Shown here: piece by piece, positions 25,774-33,844 of the stretch | How the letters are laid out: each line of letters opens with the position of its first letter | How positions within the stretch are numbered: position 1 is the first letter of the stretch | Source: Stenotrophomonas maltophilia D457 | GTDB taxonomy: Bacteria; Pseudomonadota; Gammaproteobacteria; Xanthomonadales; Xanthomonadaceae | Reading direction: 5' to 3' | Assembly (NCBI RefSeq): GCF_000284595.1 | Contig: NC_017671.1 | Span: 331,001-395,000 of the forward strand | DNA: 64,000 nt | The notes under the pieces: model-generated | Told to the model about the DNA's origin: nothing | The model's database searches: none | What the model saw: the letters and a program-made list of their open reading frames with translations, nothing else | Program-made: the position numbers and the translations under genes

Positions 25774-27207
25774 TCAGCGCATCACGAGCTGGCCCTGCTG
25801 CTGGCCATTGTTGCGCAGCACGCGCACCACCAGGGTCGGCGGGCGCTGCTGGAAGTTGGCGCGCCAGCTGGCCAGGTCGGCGAATTCACCCACGGTGGCG
25901 TCGGTGATGATGTCGCCCTGCTGCAGGCCGTTGCTGGCCGCGCGGCTGCCACGCTTGACCTCGCTGACCAGCACACCGCCGACACCCGACTGTCGCAGCG
26001 ACTCGGGCAGGTCGACGAAGGTGGCACCGGTCAACCGCGGGTCCAGGCTCTCGCCGGTGACCGCACGCGCCTGTTCCTTCAGCGTGGCCTTGATCTGCAC
26101 GGGCTTGCCTTCGCGGCGTACGTCCAGCGTCATCGGGCTGCCGACCGCAGCCAGGCCTTCCACGTTGTGCAGGGCTTCGGCGCTGTCCACGCGTTGGCCG
26201 TTGGCCGAGACCACCACGTCGCCCGGCTTCAACCCGGCCGCGGCGGCCGCCGAACCGGCCAGCACGCGGGTGATCAGCGCACCGCGCGTTTCGCCCAGGC
26301 CCAGCCCCTGCGCGATCTGCGCGGTCAGGTTCTGGCTCTCCACGCCCAGCGTGCCGCGTACCACCACGCCGTGCTTGACCAGCTGGTCGACCACGCTGCG
26401 CGCCAGGTTGGACGGAATCGCCAGGCCCAGGCCGATGTTGCCGGCCATGCTGCCCTGCGGGTTGAAGCTGGCGGTATTGATGCCGACCAGCTGGCCCTGC
26501 AGGTCGACCAGGGCGCCACCGGAATTGCCCGGGTTGATCGACGCATCGGTCTGGATGAAGTTCTGGTAGCCCAGGCCACGGATGCCGCTGCGGCCCACCG
26601 CCGAGACGATGCCCGAGGTGACCGTCTGGCTGAAGCCGAACGGGTTGCCGATGGCCACCACGAAGTCACCGACCCGCAGCTGGTCGCTGTTGCCGAGCTT
26701 GATGTCGGTCAGGTTCTGCGCCGGGATGCGGATCAGCGCGATGTCGGTATCGCGGTCCGAACCGAGGAACTCGGCCTTCACCGTGCGCCCGTCGGCCAGT
26801 GTCACCTGCACGTCATCGGCGTTGTCGATGACATGGTGGTTGGTCAGCACCAGGCCTTCCTTGGCGTCGATGATCACGCCCGAGCCCAGCGATTCGTTGA
26901 TGCGCTCCTGCGGGATATCCGGGAACAGGCGGCGGAAGAACGGGTCGTTGAAGAACGGGTTGCGCACGCGCACCACCTGCTTGGTGTTGACGCTGACCAC
27001 GGCCGGCATCGCCTTTTCCAGCATCGGCGCCAGCGAAGGCACCGCCTGTCCGGCCACCGCGGCCGGCAACGCGGCGGTGGTCGGCAGCACCGCTGGCAGC
27101 GGTGCTGCATCGGCACGGTTGTCCAGGTGGGCATTGATGCCGGTGGCAACGAAGCCACCGAAGGCGGCGGCGATTGCGAGCGTAAGCAGGGTGGGAAGCG
27201 GTCGCAT
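25774..27207 (-). CDS. Periplasmic serine protease, Do/DegP-DegQ family
   Basis: 477 residues. An N-terminal hydrophobic signal (LPTLLTLAIAAAFGGFVATG) exports it. The trypsin-like domain carries the catalytic triad H125 (TNHHVI), D155 (DTDIALI) and S229 (NPGNSGGA). Two PDZ domains follow, at about 285-380 and 400-475 (GLKPGDVVVSANGQRV, GLQQGDIITDATVGE). The length fits DegQ/DegP, which degrade or refold misfolded envelope proteins. The Q-rich linker typical of DegP is replaced by an Ala-Pro stretch before the protease domain. It is likely single-gene; expression is usually under envelope-stress control. A minus-strand terminator-like hairpin lies 330 bases upstream. Confidence 0.92.
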   Translation of the reverse strand: MRPLPTLLTLAIAAAFGGFVATGINAHLDNRADAAPLPAVLPTTAALPAAVAGQAVPSLAPMLEKAMPAVVSVNTKQVVRVRNPFFNDPFFRRLFPDIPQERINESLGSGVIIDAKEGLVLTNHHVIDNADDVQVTLADGRTVKAEFLGSDRDTDIALIRIPAQNLTDIKLGNSDQLRVGDFVVAIGNPFGFSQTVTSGIVSAVGRSGIRGLGYQNFIQTDASINPGNSGGALVDLQGQLVGINTASFNPQGSMAGNIGLGLAIPSNLARSVVDQLVKHGVVVRGTLGVESQNLTAQIAQGLGLGETRGALITRVLAGSAAAAAGLKPGDVVVSANGQRVDSAEALHNVEGLAAVGSPMTLDVRREGKPVQIKATLKEQARAVTGESLDPRLTGATFVDLPESLRQSGVGGVLVSEVKRGSRAASNGLQQGDIITDATVGEFADLASWRANFQQRPPTLVVRVLRNNGQQQGQLVMR

Positions 27208-27697
27208 GGTTGTCGGTTCGCTGGCGTGGGTGGGGGCGGTTCGGCCCTACGGTAAAACAAGCTGAATGAGTGTGTCGCGATCTGGATAAATGCGCCATGA
27301 AAACCGCAGGCCGCGAAAGGCGAGTGAGGAGGCTGACAGCATGGCTGTGGCGACACCGCACAGGCGACGCCTGCACCACCGAAGACGATCGCCGGGGGCG
27401 CCGACACAGACCGATACCTGCGCAGTTCCGCGCAACCGGGTGCCGCAATGCGCCACAGCACGCATCGGATGCCGCGTCCGTGCAGCGGCACGCAACGGCC
27501 ATCTTCGACCACGCGCTTGCTGTGGCGTAGTCCTTAAAAAAAGGGGTTTCCTGTGAACCCGCCGCTTCTGCGGCAGTGGTGGGCTACACCATGGCCGTCG
27601 CATCAGATGCGATTGCGGGCGCGTGCCCCGTTCCACGATCGTCAATGTCGGTATAGCATCGCCCCGTTTTGATACTTAAGGCCCCCAGGAGGGCAAC
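27208..27697. other. 490-base intergenic region, degP-type gene / histone-like gene
   Basis: No convincing gene. It is lower in GC at two points: the poly-A run at 27536-27542 and TATAGC near 27652, which may be part of the promoter for the histone-like gene. A good AGGAGGG ribosome-binding site for that gene ends the region (27687-27693). The short arginine-rich open frames here lack codon bias and start signals. Confidence 0.6.
27536..27560 (-). terminator. Terminator-like hairpin on the minus strand upstream of the degP-type gene
   Basis: Read on the minus strand, a GGGTT / AACCC stem (with extra GCCGC-TTCT-GCGGC stem just upstream) is followed by C and seven T. The five-bp main stem is weak, but the T tract is long. 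No gene on the minus strand ends here, so it could be a leader attenuator of the protease gene, the end of a small RNA, or chance. Confidence 0.4.
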
Positions 27698-28513
27698 ATG
27701 AGCAACGGTAATGGTGTGTCGGTCGTGACCGACGCCGTCGAGAACGTCAAAGAAGCCGCCACCAACGTTGGCGAGACCATCGCCCACGCCGCCGAAGACG
27801 CCGTGAAGTCGGTCAAGAAGACCGTCAAGCGCGCCACCAAGGCGGCCGGTACCCGCGTTGCCAAGGCCAAGAAGGCCGTGGCCAAGGTCGAGAAGACCGT
27901 TGCCAAGAAGGCCGACAAGGCCGCCAAGTCGGTCGGCAAGACCGTTGCCAATGCCAAGAAGAAGCTGGAAGCGGCCAAGAAGAACGCCAAGGCCGAAGCC
28001 GCTGCCCTGAAGAAGGAAGTGGCCAAGAAGAAGGCCGCTGCAGGCAAGGCTGTGACCAAGAAGGCCGCTGCCGCCAAGAAGGCCACCAAGGCTGCCGGCA
28101 AGAAGGTCGCCACCGTGAAGAAGGCCGCCACCAAGAAGGCCGCCGTCGCGAAGAAGACCGTTGCCAAGAAGACCGTCGCCGCCAAGAAGGTCGCCGGCAA
28201 GAAGGCCGTGGCTGCGAAGAAGGTTGTCGGCAAGAAGGTTGCCGTCACCAAGAAGGTCGCCACCAAGAAGACCGCGGCCGCCAAGAAGGTTGTCGGCAAG
28301 AAGGCTGCCGTCGCCAAGAAGGCTGTTGGCAAGAAGGCCGCCGTCGCCAAGAAGGCTGTCGGCAAGAAGACCGCCGTCGCCAAGAAGGCGGTGGGCAGGA
28401 AGGTTGCCGCCACCCGCAAGACGGTCGCCAAGAAGGCTGCGCCGCTGAAGAAGGTCGCCGCCAAGAAGGCTCCGGCCAAGAAGGCCGTGCGCAAGGTCGC
28501 CAAGCGCAAGTAA
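27698..28513 (+). CDS. Histone H1-like, Lys/Ala-repeat nucleoid protein
   Basis: 271 residues with a strong AGGAGGG site. About 40 N-terminal residues (SVVTDAVENVKEAATNVGET) form an amphipathic helix like those of DUF883 proteins. The rest is almost only K, A, V and T in an AKKAVGKKAAVAKK-type pattern ending RKVAKRK. It is extremely basic and must bind DNA or RNA. Such proteins (AlgP/Hc1-like) compact or regulate DNA in other bacteria. The repeat unit is about nine residues, with GCCAAGAAG codons throughout. The opposite strand gives a long false open frame of leucine/glycine repeats. A terminator follows at 28530. Confidence 0.9.
   Translation: MSNGNGVSVVTDAVENVKEAATNVGETIAHAAEDAVKSVKKTVKRATKAAGTRVAKAKKAVAKVEKTVAKKADKAAKSVGKTVANAKKKLEAAKKNAKAEAAALKKEVAKKKAAAGKAVTKKAAAAKKATKAAGKKVATVKKAATKKAAVAKKTVAKKTVAAKKVAGKKAVAAKKVVGKKVAVTKKVATKKTAAAKKVVGKKAAVAKKAVGKKAAVAKKAVGKKTAVAKKAVGRKVAATRKTVAKKAAPLKKVAAKKAPAKKAVRKVAKRK
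28100..28420. repeat. Tandem (GCCAAGAAG-type) coding repeats
   Basis: Irregular tandem copies of about 27 bases (…AAGAAGGCTGTCGGCAAGAA…, …GCCGTCGCCAAGAAG…) inside the histone-like gene. The codons are nearly identical between copies, which makes recombination and length variation between strains likely. Confidence 0.7.
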
Positions 28514-28529
28514 TCGCGCCGTGACCGAA

Positions 28530-28561
28530 GGCCCTGCCACCCACCGGGTGGTAGGGCCTTT
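28530..28561 (+). terminator. Rho-independent terminator of the histone-like gene
   Basis: Stem GGCCCTGCCACCC / GGGTGGTAGGGCC (28530-28542 with 28546-28558) with one G-U pair, loop ACC, then TTTCGCGTTT. It is 17 bases past the stop. Confidence 0.8.
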
Positions 28562-28620
28562 CGCGTTTCTGGGGCGCTACCTGGGGCAAGATGCAGGTTC
28601 TTCCCGCCGGAGCCCCGACC

Positions 28621-29307
28621 ATGCGCGGTATCGACTTCAGTTCCTGGCAGGGCGTGCTGTCCACGTTGGCCGGCCTGGTCCTGATCACCCTGCTCGGCGT
28701 CGGCATCCGCCTGCTGGTGATGCAGACCCTGCAGCAGCGCCGCGAGCGCGAGAACCGGCAGATCAACGAACGGCTGCGCACGCTGATGGCCGCCTACAAG
28801 ACCCTGGGCGGTTCGTTCACCGGCGAGCTGGGCGTGGATCCCAGCCATCGTCGCGACCTGCGCCAGCGCGAAGATGCCGACGGCATCGCCGAGCCGCGCT
28901 CGGACCGTGCGCGGCGCATCCGCGATGCGGTCGAGGCCGCGCTGTCGGACATCCTGCTGCTGGGCACCGACGAACAGGTGCGGCTGGCCACGCGTGCCGC
29001 CAACGAACTGGCACAGGGGCGGCCGGTGCATACCCACGAACTGGTGGTCTCGCTGCGCGACTTCGTGCGCGAAGCGCTGGATCTGGCCCCGATTCCGGCC
29101 GATCTGCAGATTCCACCGCAGGGGCCGACCCGGCCCGTTGCCAGTGGTGGCGGCAAGGGCCGTAACGACGGCGATGCCAAGGGCGGCCGTGCAGGCGGTG
29201 GCGGTGGTGGTGGAATGGGCGCCGGCATGGGCGGCATGGGCCTCGGTGCCGGCGCCGCACTGGGCGCCGGCCATGCTGCTGCCAGCGATGAAACGGACGC
29301 GCGCTGA
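28621..29307 (+). CDS. Single-helix membrane protein with Gly-rich tail, unknown function
   Basis: 228 residues from ATG 28621. One hydrophobic segment at about 11-34 (VLSTLAGLVLITLLGVGIRL) is followed by a charged helical region (RRERENRQINERLRTLMAAY, KTLGGSFTGELGVD). A second helical domain follows, about 90-165 (RIRDAVEAALSDILLLGTDE, ATRAANELAQGRPVHTHELV). The last 60 residues are glycine-rich with GGGGGGG and GMGG repeats, and are probably disordered. An upstream in-frame ATG at 28591 would overlap promoter sequence and is not used. The family is not recognised. It lies after the histone-like gene's terminator, so it needs its own promoter. Confidence 0.75.
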   Translation: MRGIDFSSWQGVLSTLAGLVLITLLGVGIRLLVMQTLQQRRERENRQINERLRTLMAAYKTLGGSFTGELGVDPSHRRDLRQREDADGIAEPRSDRARRIRDAVEAALSDILLLGTDEQVRLATRAANELAQGRPVHTHELVVSLRDFVREALDLAPIPADLQIPPQGPTRPVASGGGKGRNDGDAKGGRAGGGGGGGMGAGMGGMGLGAGAALGAGHAAASDETDAR

Positions 29308-29322
29308 GCACGTCCGCCGGGT

Positions 29323-29682
29323 TCAGCGCGTCAGCTCGTAGAGCGGCACGAAGCCGCCGTAGATCATCCGCGCGCCGTCGAACGGCATCGGATTCTTCGT
29401 TGGATCAAACCGCGGGTCCTCCATCATCTTCTTCATGCCGGCGTCGCGGGTCGGCTTGTCCGGCCATTCGATCCAGGAAAACACCACCGTCTCATCCGGC
29501 GTGGCTTTCACCGCGCCGAAGAAGTCGGTGGTCTTGCCGTGCGGCACGTCATCGCCCCAGCACTCGACCACGCGCAGCGCGCCGTACTCGATGAAAACGG
29601 GATCCCCTGTGCGTGCATGGGCGAGGAACTTCTCCTTGTTGGCGGTGGGCACCGCCAGGACGAAACCGTCGATGTAGCTCAT
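29323..29682 (-). CDS. DUF1428-family protein (YbaA-like)
   Basis: 119 residues from ATG 29682, with GGAGG eight bases upstream. MSYIDGFVLAVPTANKEKFL, then VVECWGDDVPHGKTTDFFGA, VFSWIEWPDKPTRDAGMKKM and FDGARMIYGGF are the conserved blocks of DUF1428, an alpha/beta-barrel-like stress-responsive dimer fold. No enzymatic activity is established for the family. It is cytoplasmic and stands alone; the convergent Gly-rich protein gene ends 15 bases away. Confidence 0.88.
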   Translation of the reverse strand: MSYIDGFVLAVPTANKEKFLAHARTGDPVFIEYGALRVVECWGDDVPHGKTTDFFGAVKATPDETVVFSWIEWPDKPTRDAGMKKMMEDPRFDPTKNPMPFDGARMIYGGFVPLYELTR

Positions 29683-29773
29683 TGCCTGCCTCCGGATGGA
29701 CCGTGCCACATGCACGGCCTTCAGGTACACGACGAACCAGCGCGTAGGGAATCGACATCCCGCGTGCGCCTGT

Positions 29774-32176
29774 TCAGCCCGGGCCACCCGGGAGCGGGGC
29801 CAGCACCGTATCCGGTGGCTGCTGGCCGGCCAGGTGGCGCACGAAGTAGTCCCACATGCGGTGCGTGTAGGTGGCGTCGTTGCGGAACAGTTCGTGGTCC
29901 TGCCGGGCCAGGTACAGCAGGTCGTAACTACGCTGGGCCTTGTTCAGGGCCGCGGCCAGCTGCAGGGTCAGCGCCGGTGGCGCGTTCTCGTCCAGTTCGC
30001 CATAGACCAGCAGCAGATGCCCGCGCAGGTTGCCGGCCAGTGCCGCATTGTCGAGCCCGGCAAAGGGGGCCGGCACGCCATCGGCCATGGCTGTAGCTGG
30101 CACCACGCCACCGAACAGCCGGTCCATGCCGTGCAGGGCGCCGCCGTACATGCCCCGGAAATTGTGGCTGCCGGCCGAGGCCACAGCCACCTTGTAGAAC
30201 GCCGGGTGGCGCAGCAGTGCACGCGCCGCGCTGTAACCACCGAACGAATGCCTGTAGATGCCGACCCGCTGCAGGTCGATGCCCCGGTAGCGTTCGCCCA
30301 GCTGGCGCAGCGCGGCCACATGGTCATCGAGCTGCACATCGGCGCCGTGCAGGAAGCTGCTGTCATGGAATGCCTTGTCGCGGCCGCCGGTGCCGCGGGC
30401 ATCGATGCTGACCACCACGAAGCCGAGCTCGGCCAGGCTGGCGCGCGATACCGGGTTCTGCGCCGAAACCGCTTCGGCATAGGTCACCGGCGCATTGCTG
30501 ATGAAGGCACCGCCGTACATCGCGTCGATCACCGGGAAGCTGCCGTCATCGCGATAGTCGCGGGGCAGGTAGACGGTGGCGAAGATCGGCGTGCGCCCGT
30601 CGGCGGCCAGCAGCCGTTCGCGCCGCGGCGGCCGCCAGCCAGCAGCGATGATCGCCTGCGCATCCGCAGCCTCCAGTACCATCACTTCGCTGCCATCGTC
30701 GCTGGCGCGCAGCACCGTGCGCGGCGGCTGCGCGAGGCTGGACACGGTATCCACCAGATAGCTGCCGCCGGGCGACAGCGCCTGCGGCGCGCGTCCGCCG
30801 AACAGCATGCCGGTGCCCGCATCGGCCAGGTGGTCGCTGCCATCGGCGGCCAGGCGCTGCACCGGCCCACCGTGCAGTGCTACCCGGTACAGGCCACGTA
30901 CGTAGGGATCGCCGCCCTCGACACCACCAGCACTGAAGTATGCCCAAGCGCCTGCGCTGTCCACCCCGAGCAGGTCACGCACCGCCCACCGGCCGCGGGT
31001 GAGCTGGCGCATCACCTTGCCGTCGGACAGGCGCACCCGGTACAGATGGCCCCAGCCATCACGCTGCGAGAACCACACGGCGGTGTCCTGGCCGGGCAGG
31101 ATCGCAACCGAGGCACGGTTGTAGGAATACAGGCTGAGCTGCAGGCGCGCGTCGCCGGCTTCTTCCAGCACGGTGCGCAGCGCACCGCTGCCGGCATCGA
31201 TCTCCACCAGGCGCAGTCGTCGCGGCGCGCCGAAGTGCGCGATCGCGGCATACAGCCGGTGGCCGTCCCAGCCCAGCAGGCCGGCCTCGCTGAGGGTGTT
31301 CCAGCCCTCGGGCAGGGTGATGTCCTGCTGCCGGCCGCTGCGCACATCGACGATGTACAGGCTGTCACGCACCTGCTGTGCATCGCCCAGCAATCCCAGT
31401 TTCACCGTGTGCACGCGGGGCCGCGCGCCGCCGGCCGGGGTGCTTTCCAGATAGGGGTAGTCCTGCAGCGCACGTTCGTCGTAGCGGACGCCGGCAACAT
31501 AGCGTCCATCGGGCGACCAGCCGACGGCGAACGGCCGCGCCGGCATCCGGCCCTGGCTGCGTGGAATACCGCGCAGGGTGAAATCGGGCAATACACCATA
31601 GCCATGGCCGGCGACACCGCCGGTGGTCAGCGCCCGCGGTGCCTGTCGGCGTTGCTGCAGCCATAGATTGTGGTCGCGCACCTGCAGCCAGGCCTCGCCG
31701 TCGGGTGCGGGCAGTGCATCGGCAGCAGGCATGGCGCCCTGCGTCCGCAGGCACTGCCAACGTGGCCACTGGCAGTCGATGCCGGCTTCACCGCTGAAGC
31801 GCAGGCGCAGGCCATCGGCCAGCACCTGCACATTGACCAACCGCAACCGTTGCCCGTTCACCCCCAGGGCCCCCGCAGCGCTGTCCAGCGCAGCGCGATC
31901 GAACAGGATCTGCCGGGAGGCCTGCGCCGGATCGACCAGCACGCCCTCGCGCCGGCCCTGGCCGTCTTCGCGTTCGTACCAGAAGCGGCCATCGGCCAGC
32001 CAGTTCGGCAGGAGCGAGGCATTGCGCAGCGCACCGCGCAGGTGGCTGTCGTGCACGCGCTCGGCGCGCTGGTAATCGGAGGGCTGCAACGGCCGAGCCG
32101 ATGCTGTGGAAAGCACGCCGATGAAGGCGAGGACGGCGGCGCAGAACCGGAACCGCAGCGGGGCAGGTACGTGCAA
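29774..32176 (-). CDS. S9-family (DPP-IV/acylaminoacyl-type) serine peptidase, exported
   Basis: 800 residues from TTG 32176, chosen because AGGAGG lies five bases upstream; a further TTG at 32194 lacks this. The signal peptide is about residues 1-28 (RFCAAVLAFIGVLSTASA). A beta-propeller-like DPP-IV N-terminal domain fills about 40-540, and an alpha/beta-hydrolase domain about 560-790. The triad is S644 (YRHSFGGYS), Asp in YGELDENAP and His in RQDHELF. The usual GxSxG elbow reads R-H-S-F-G: residue 642 is Arg from an AGG codon, where Gly is expected. This may damage activity. It is probably periplasmic or secreted. Confidence 0.88.
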   Translation of the reverse strand: MHVPAPLRFRFCAAVLAFIGVLSTASARPLQPSDYQRAERVHDSHLRGALRNASLLPNWLADGRFWYEREDGQGRREGVLVDPAQASRQILFDRAALDSAAGALGVNGQRLRLVNVQVLADGLRLRFSGEAGIDCQWPRWQCLRTQGAMPAADALPAPDGEAWLQVRDHNLWLQQRRQAPRALTTGGVAGHGYGVLPDFTLRGIPRSQGRMPARPFAVGWSPDGRYVAGVRYDERALQDYPYLESTPAGGARPRVHTVKLGLLGDAQQVRDSLYIVDVRSGRQQDITLPEGWNTLSEAGLLGWDGHRLYAAIAHFGAPRRLRLVEIDAGSGALRTVLEEAGDARLQLSLYSYNRASVAILPGQDTAVWFSQRDGWGHLYRVRLSDGKVMRQLTRGRWAVRDLLGVDSAGAWAYFSAGGVEGGDPYVRGLYRVALHGGPVQRLAADGSDHLADAGTGMLFGGRAPQALSPGGSYLVDTVSSLAQPPRTVLRASDDGSEVMVLEAADAQAIIAAGWRPPRRERLLAADGRTPIFATVYLPRDYRDDGSFPVIDAMYGGAFISNAPVTYAEAVSAQNPVSRASLAELGFVVVSIDARGTGGRDKAFHDSSFLHGADVQLDDHVAALRQLGERYRGIDLQRVGIYRHSFGGYSAARALLRHPAFYKVAVASAGSHNFRGMYGGALHGMDRLFGGVVPATAMADGVPAPFAGLDNAALAGNLRGHLLLVYGELDENAPPALTLQLAAALNKAQRSYDLLYLARQDHELFRNDATYTHRMWDYFVRHLAGQQPPDTVLAPLPGGPG

Positions 32177-32386
32177 GGCAACCTCCTGTTGCAAGGGTCA
32201 GCGGAATTCGAATGCACGCGCGCCGCGCGCGTATGCCAGACGCAGCCTGAATCAAGCCAAAAAATTCAGCAATGCGAAGACCGCTGTTTTCAGGGAGCGT
32301 TGTGGCGAATAACGGAGAATTTACATTCCCGATGCGATGGCGCCCTGGCGCTGCTGCACACCATAAGAAAGTAAAGGTGTACCCCC

Positions 32387-32959
32387 ATGAAGAATTCGCT
32401 GATTGCTCTGGCCCTGGCCGCTGCCCTGCCGTTCACCGCTTCGGCTGCTGAGAACCTGTCCTACAACTACGCCGAAGCCGACTACGCCAAGACCGACGTT
32501 GAAGGCATCAAGGCCGACGGCTGGGGCGTGAAGGGTTCCTACGGCTTCCTGCCGAACTTCCACGCCTTCGGCGAATACAGCCGCCAGGAAATCGACCACA
32601 CCAACCTGAAGGTTGACCAGTGGAAGGTCGGTGCCGGCTACAACGTTGAAATCGCTCCGAGCACCGACTTCGTTGCCCGCGTTGCCTACCAGAAGTTCGA
32701 CCGCAAGCACGGTCTGGACTTCAACGGCTACAGCGCTGAAGCCGGTATCCGCACTGCCTTCGGCGCCCACGCCGAGGTCTACGGCATGGTCGGTTACGAA
32801 GACTACGCCAAGAAGCACGGCGTCAATCCGGATGGCCAGTGGTACGGCCGCCTGGGTGGTCAGGTCAAGCTGAACCAGAACTGGGGCCTGAACGGCGAGC
32901 TGAAGATGAACCGCCACGGCGACAAGGAATACACCGTCGGCCCGCGCTTCAGCTGGTAA
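32387..32959 (+). CDS. ax21: Ax21-family outer-membrane protein
   Basis: 190 residues. The signal peptide is MKNSLIALALAAALPFTASA. The mature part is a small beta-barrel of about eight strands with alternating residues (LSYNYAEADYAKTDVEGIKA, WGVKGSYGFLPNFHAFGEYS, VARVAYQKFDRKHGLDFNGY) and ends in GPRFSW with a terminal Trp. Its residues match the Xanthomonas/Stenotrophomonas Ax21 (Omp) family. The S. maltophilia homologue is known as a surface and outer-membrane-vesicle protein; early reports of it as a quorum signal were retracted. It has an AAGGTG site upstream and a strong terminator downstream, as expected for a highly expressed gene. Confidence 0.93.
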   Translation: MKNSLIALALAAALPFTASAAENLSYNYAEADYAKTDVEGIKADGWGVKGSYGFLPNFHAFGEYSRQEIDHTNLKVDQWKVGAGYNVEIAPSTDFVARVAYQKFDRKHGLDFNGYSAEAGIRTAFGAHAEVYGMVGYEDYAKKHGVNPDGQWYGRLGGQVKLNQNWGLNGELKMNRHGDKEYTVGPRFSW

Positions 32960-32995
32960 TTGCTGCCTCGGCGCGATTGCGCGCTGGAGACGCCC

Positions 32996-33026
32996 CAGGC
33001 CCGGCATTTGCCGGGCCTGTTGCGTT
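32996..33026 (+). terminator. Rho-independent terminator of ax21
   Basis: 11-bp perfect stem CAGGCCCGGCA / TGCCGGGCCTG (32996-33006 with 33009-33019) with a very short loop, followed by TTGCGTTT. It lies 37 bases past the ax21 stop. Confidence 0.75.
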
Positions 33027-33133
33027 TGCGCCGTGGCAAACCGGAATGCTGTCTGACTGGCGGAATGCGCGGGCCAGCCATTGCAAGGAATTGGATTCCG
33101 CCGCTGCGGGCACCGACCTACGTTGGATGTCCC

Positions 33134-33838
33134 ATGTTGCCTGGACATGCCGCAATGCCGCTGACCCTCCCGCCTCTGCTGCCTGATCGGCCACGACGCC
33201 TGGCGCTGCTGGACCCGCACCCGGTACTGCGGTTGGGCGTGGAAGTGCTGCTGCGCCAGCACGCGGGTGTGCAGGTACGGGTGAGCCTGTCCAGCGAGGC
33301 GCACCTGCTGCACCTGCTGGAGCGCAGCCCGACGTGTGTCGACCTGCTGCTGATCGATGCGTTGCCCATGGGCGACCTGGGCGATGGGTTGGCCCTGTTG
33401 CACGTGCTGTCGCAGCGCTGGCCGGCACTGCCGGTGCTGGTGCTCTCGGCACACTGCAATGCCAGCACGGTGGCCACCGCGATGCGTGCCGGTGCGCGCG
33501 GCTTCCTGTCCAAGTCGACGCCACCGGACGTGTTGCTGCGTGCCATTGATGTGGTCGCCCGGGGAGGGCGCTTCGTGCCACCGGAGCTGCGCGCGGAACT
33601 GAACCTGCCGGGCACGCGTGCACGCAGAATGCCGGCCCCGGCACTGGTGCCGTTGAGCCAGCGCGAACGGGAAGTGCTCGGGCTGGTGCTGAAAGGGGTC
33701 AGCACCAGCGAAATGGCCCTGCGATCGGGGCGTTCAGCCAGCACGATCAGCTCGCAGAAAACCTCGGCCTACCGCAAGCTCGGCATCCGCGGGGACGGTG
33801 ACCTGTTCCGCTTCCGCCACCTGCTGGAATGCGGATGA
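33134..33838 (+). CDS. NarL/FixJ-type response regulator with altered acidic pocket
   Basis: 234 residues from ATG 33134 (alternative ATG 33155). The receiver begins LALLDPHPVLRLGVEVLL. The usual acidic pair DD is DP here, so one Mg2+ ligand is lost. The phospho-acceptor Asp (LLLIDALPMGDLGDG), Ser (LVLSAHCNA) and Lys (FLSKSTPPD) remain. The LuxR-type HTH is at the C-terminus (LSQREREVLGLVLKGVSTSE, SASTISSQKTSAYRKLGI). It is an orphan: no kinase adjoins. It resembles the regulator at 42221-42847, which has an intact DD pair. Phosphorylation-independent control is possible. Confidence 0.85.
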   Translation: MLPGHAAMPLTLPPLLPDRPRRLALLDPHPVLRLGVEVLLRQHAGVQVRVSLSSEAHLLHLLERSPTCVDLLLIDALPMGDLGDGLALLHVLSQRWPALPVLVLSAHCNASTVATAMRAGARGFLSKSTPPDVLLRAIDVVARGGRFVPPELRAELNLPGTRARRMPAPALVPLSQREREVLGLVLKGVSTSEMALRSGRSASTISSQKTSAYRKLGIRGDGDLFRFRHLLECG

Positions 33839-33844
33839 GCGGCG

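Noticed and set aside
27208-27697. Small arginine-rich genes in the degP-side intergenic region
   Set aside because: Frames overlap each other on both strands, lack ribosome-binding sites and show no codon bias.
28100-28420. Possible CRISPR-like tandem repeat
   Set aside because: Repeats are in frame, encode AKKA-type peptides, and have no unique spacers or cas genes nearby.
27676-29274. Long minus-strand frames with LLGDGGLLADSL- and FLATAAFLPTAF-like repeats
   Set aside because: They look like repeat membrane proteins but are the reverse of the AAGAAG/GCCAAG codons of the histone-like gene; that gene has a ribosome-binding site and terminator.
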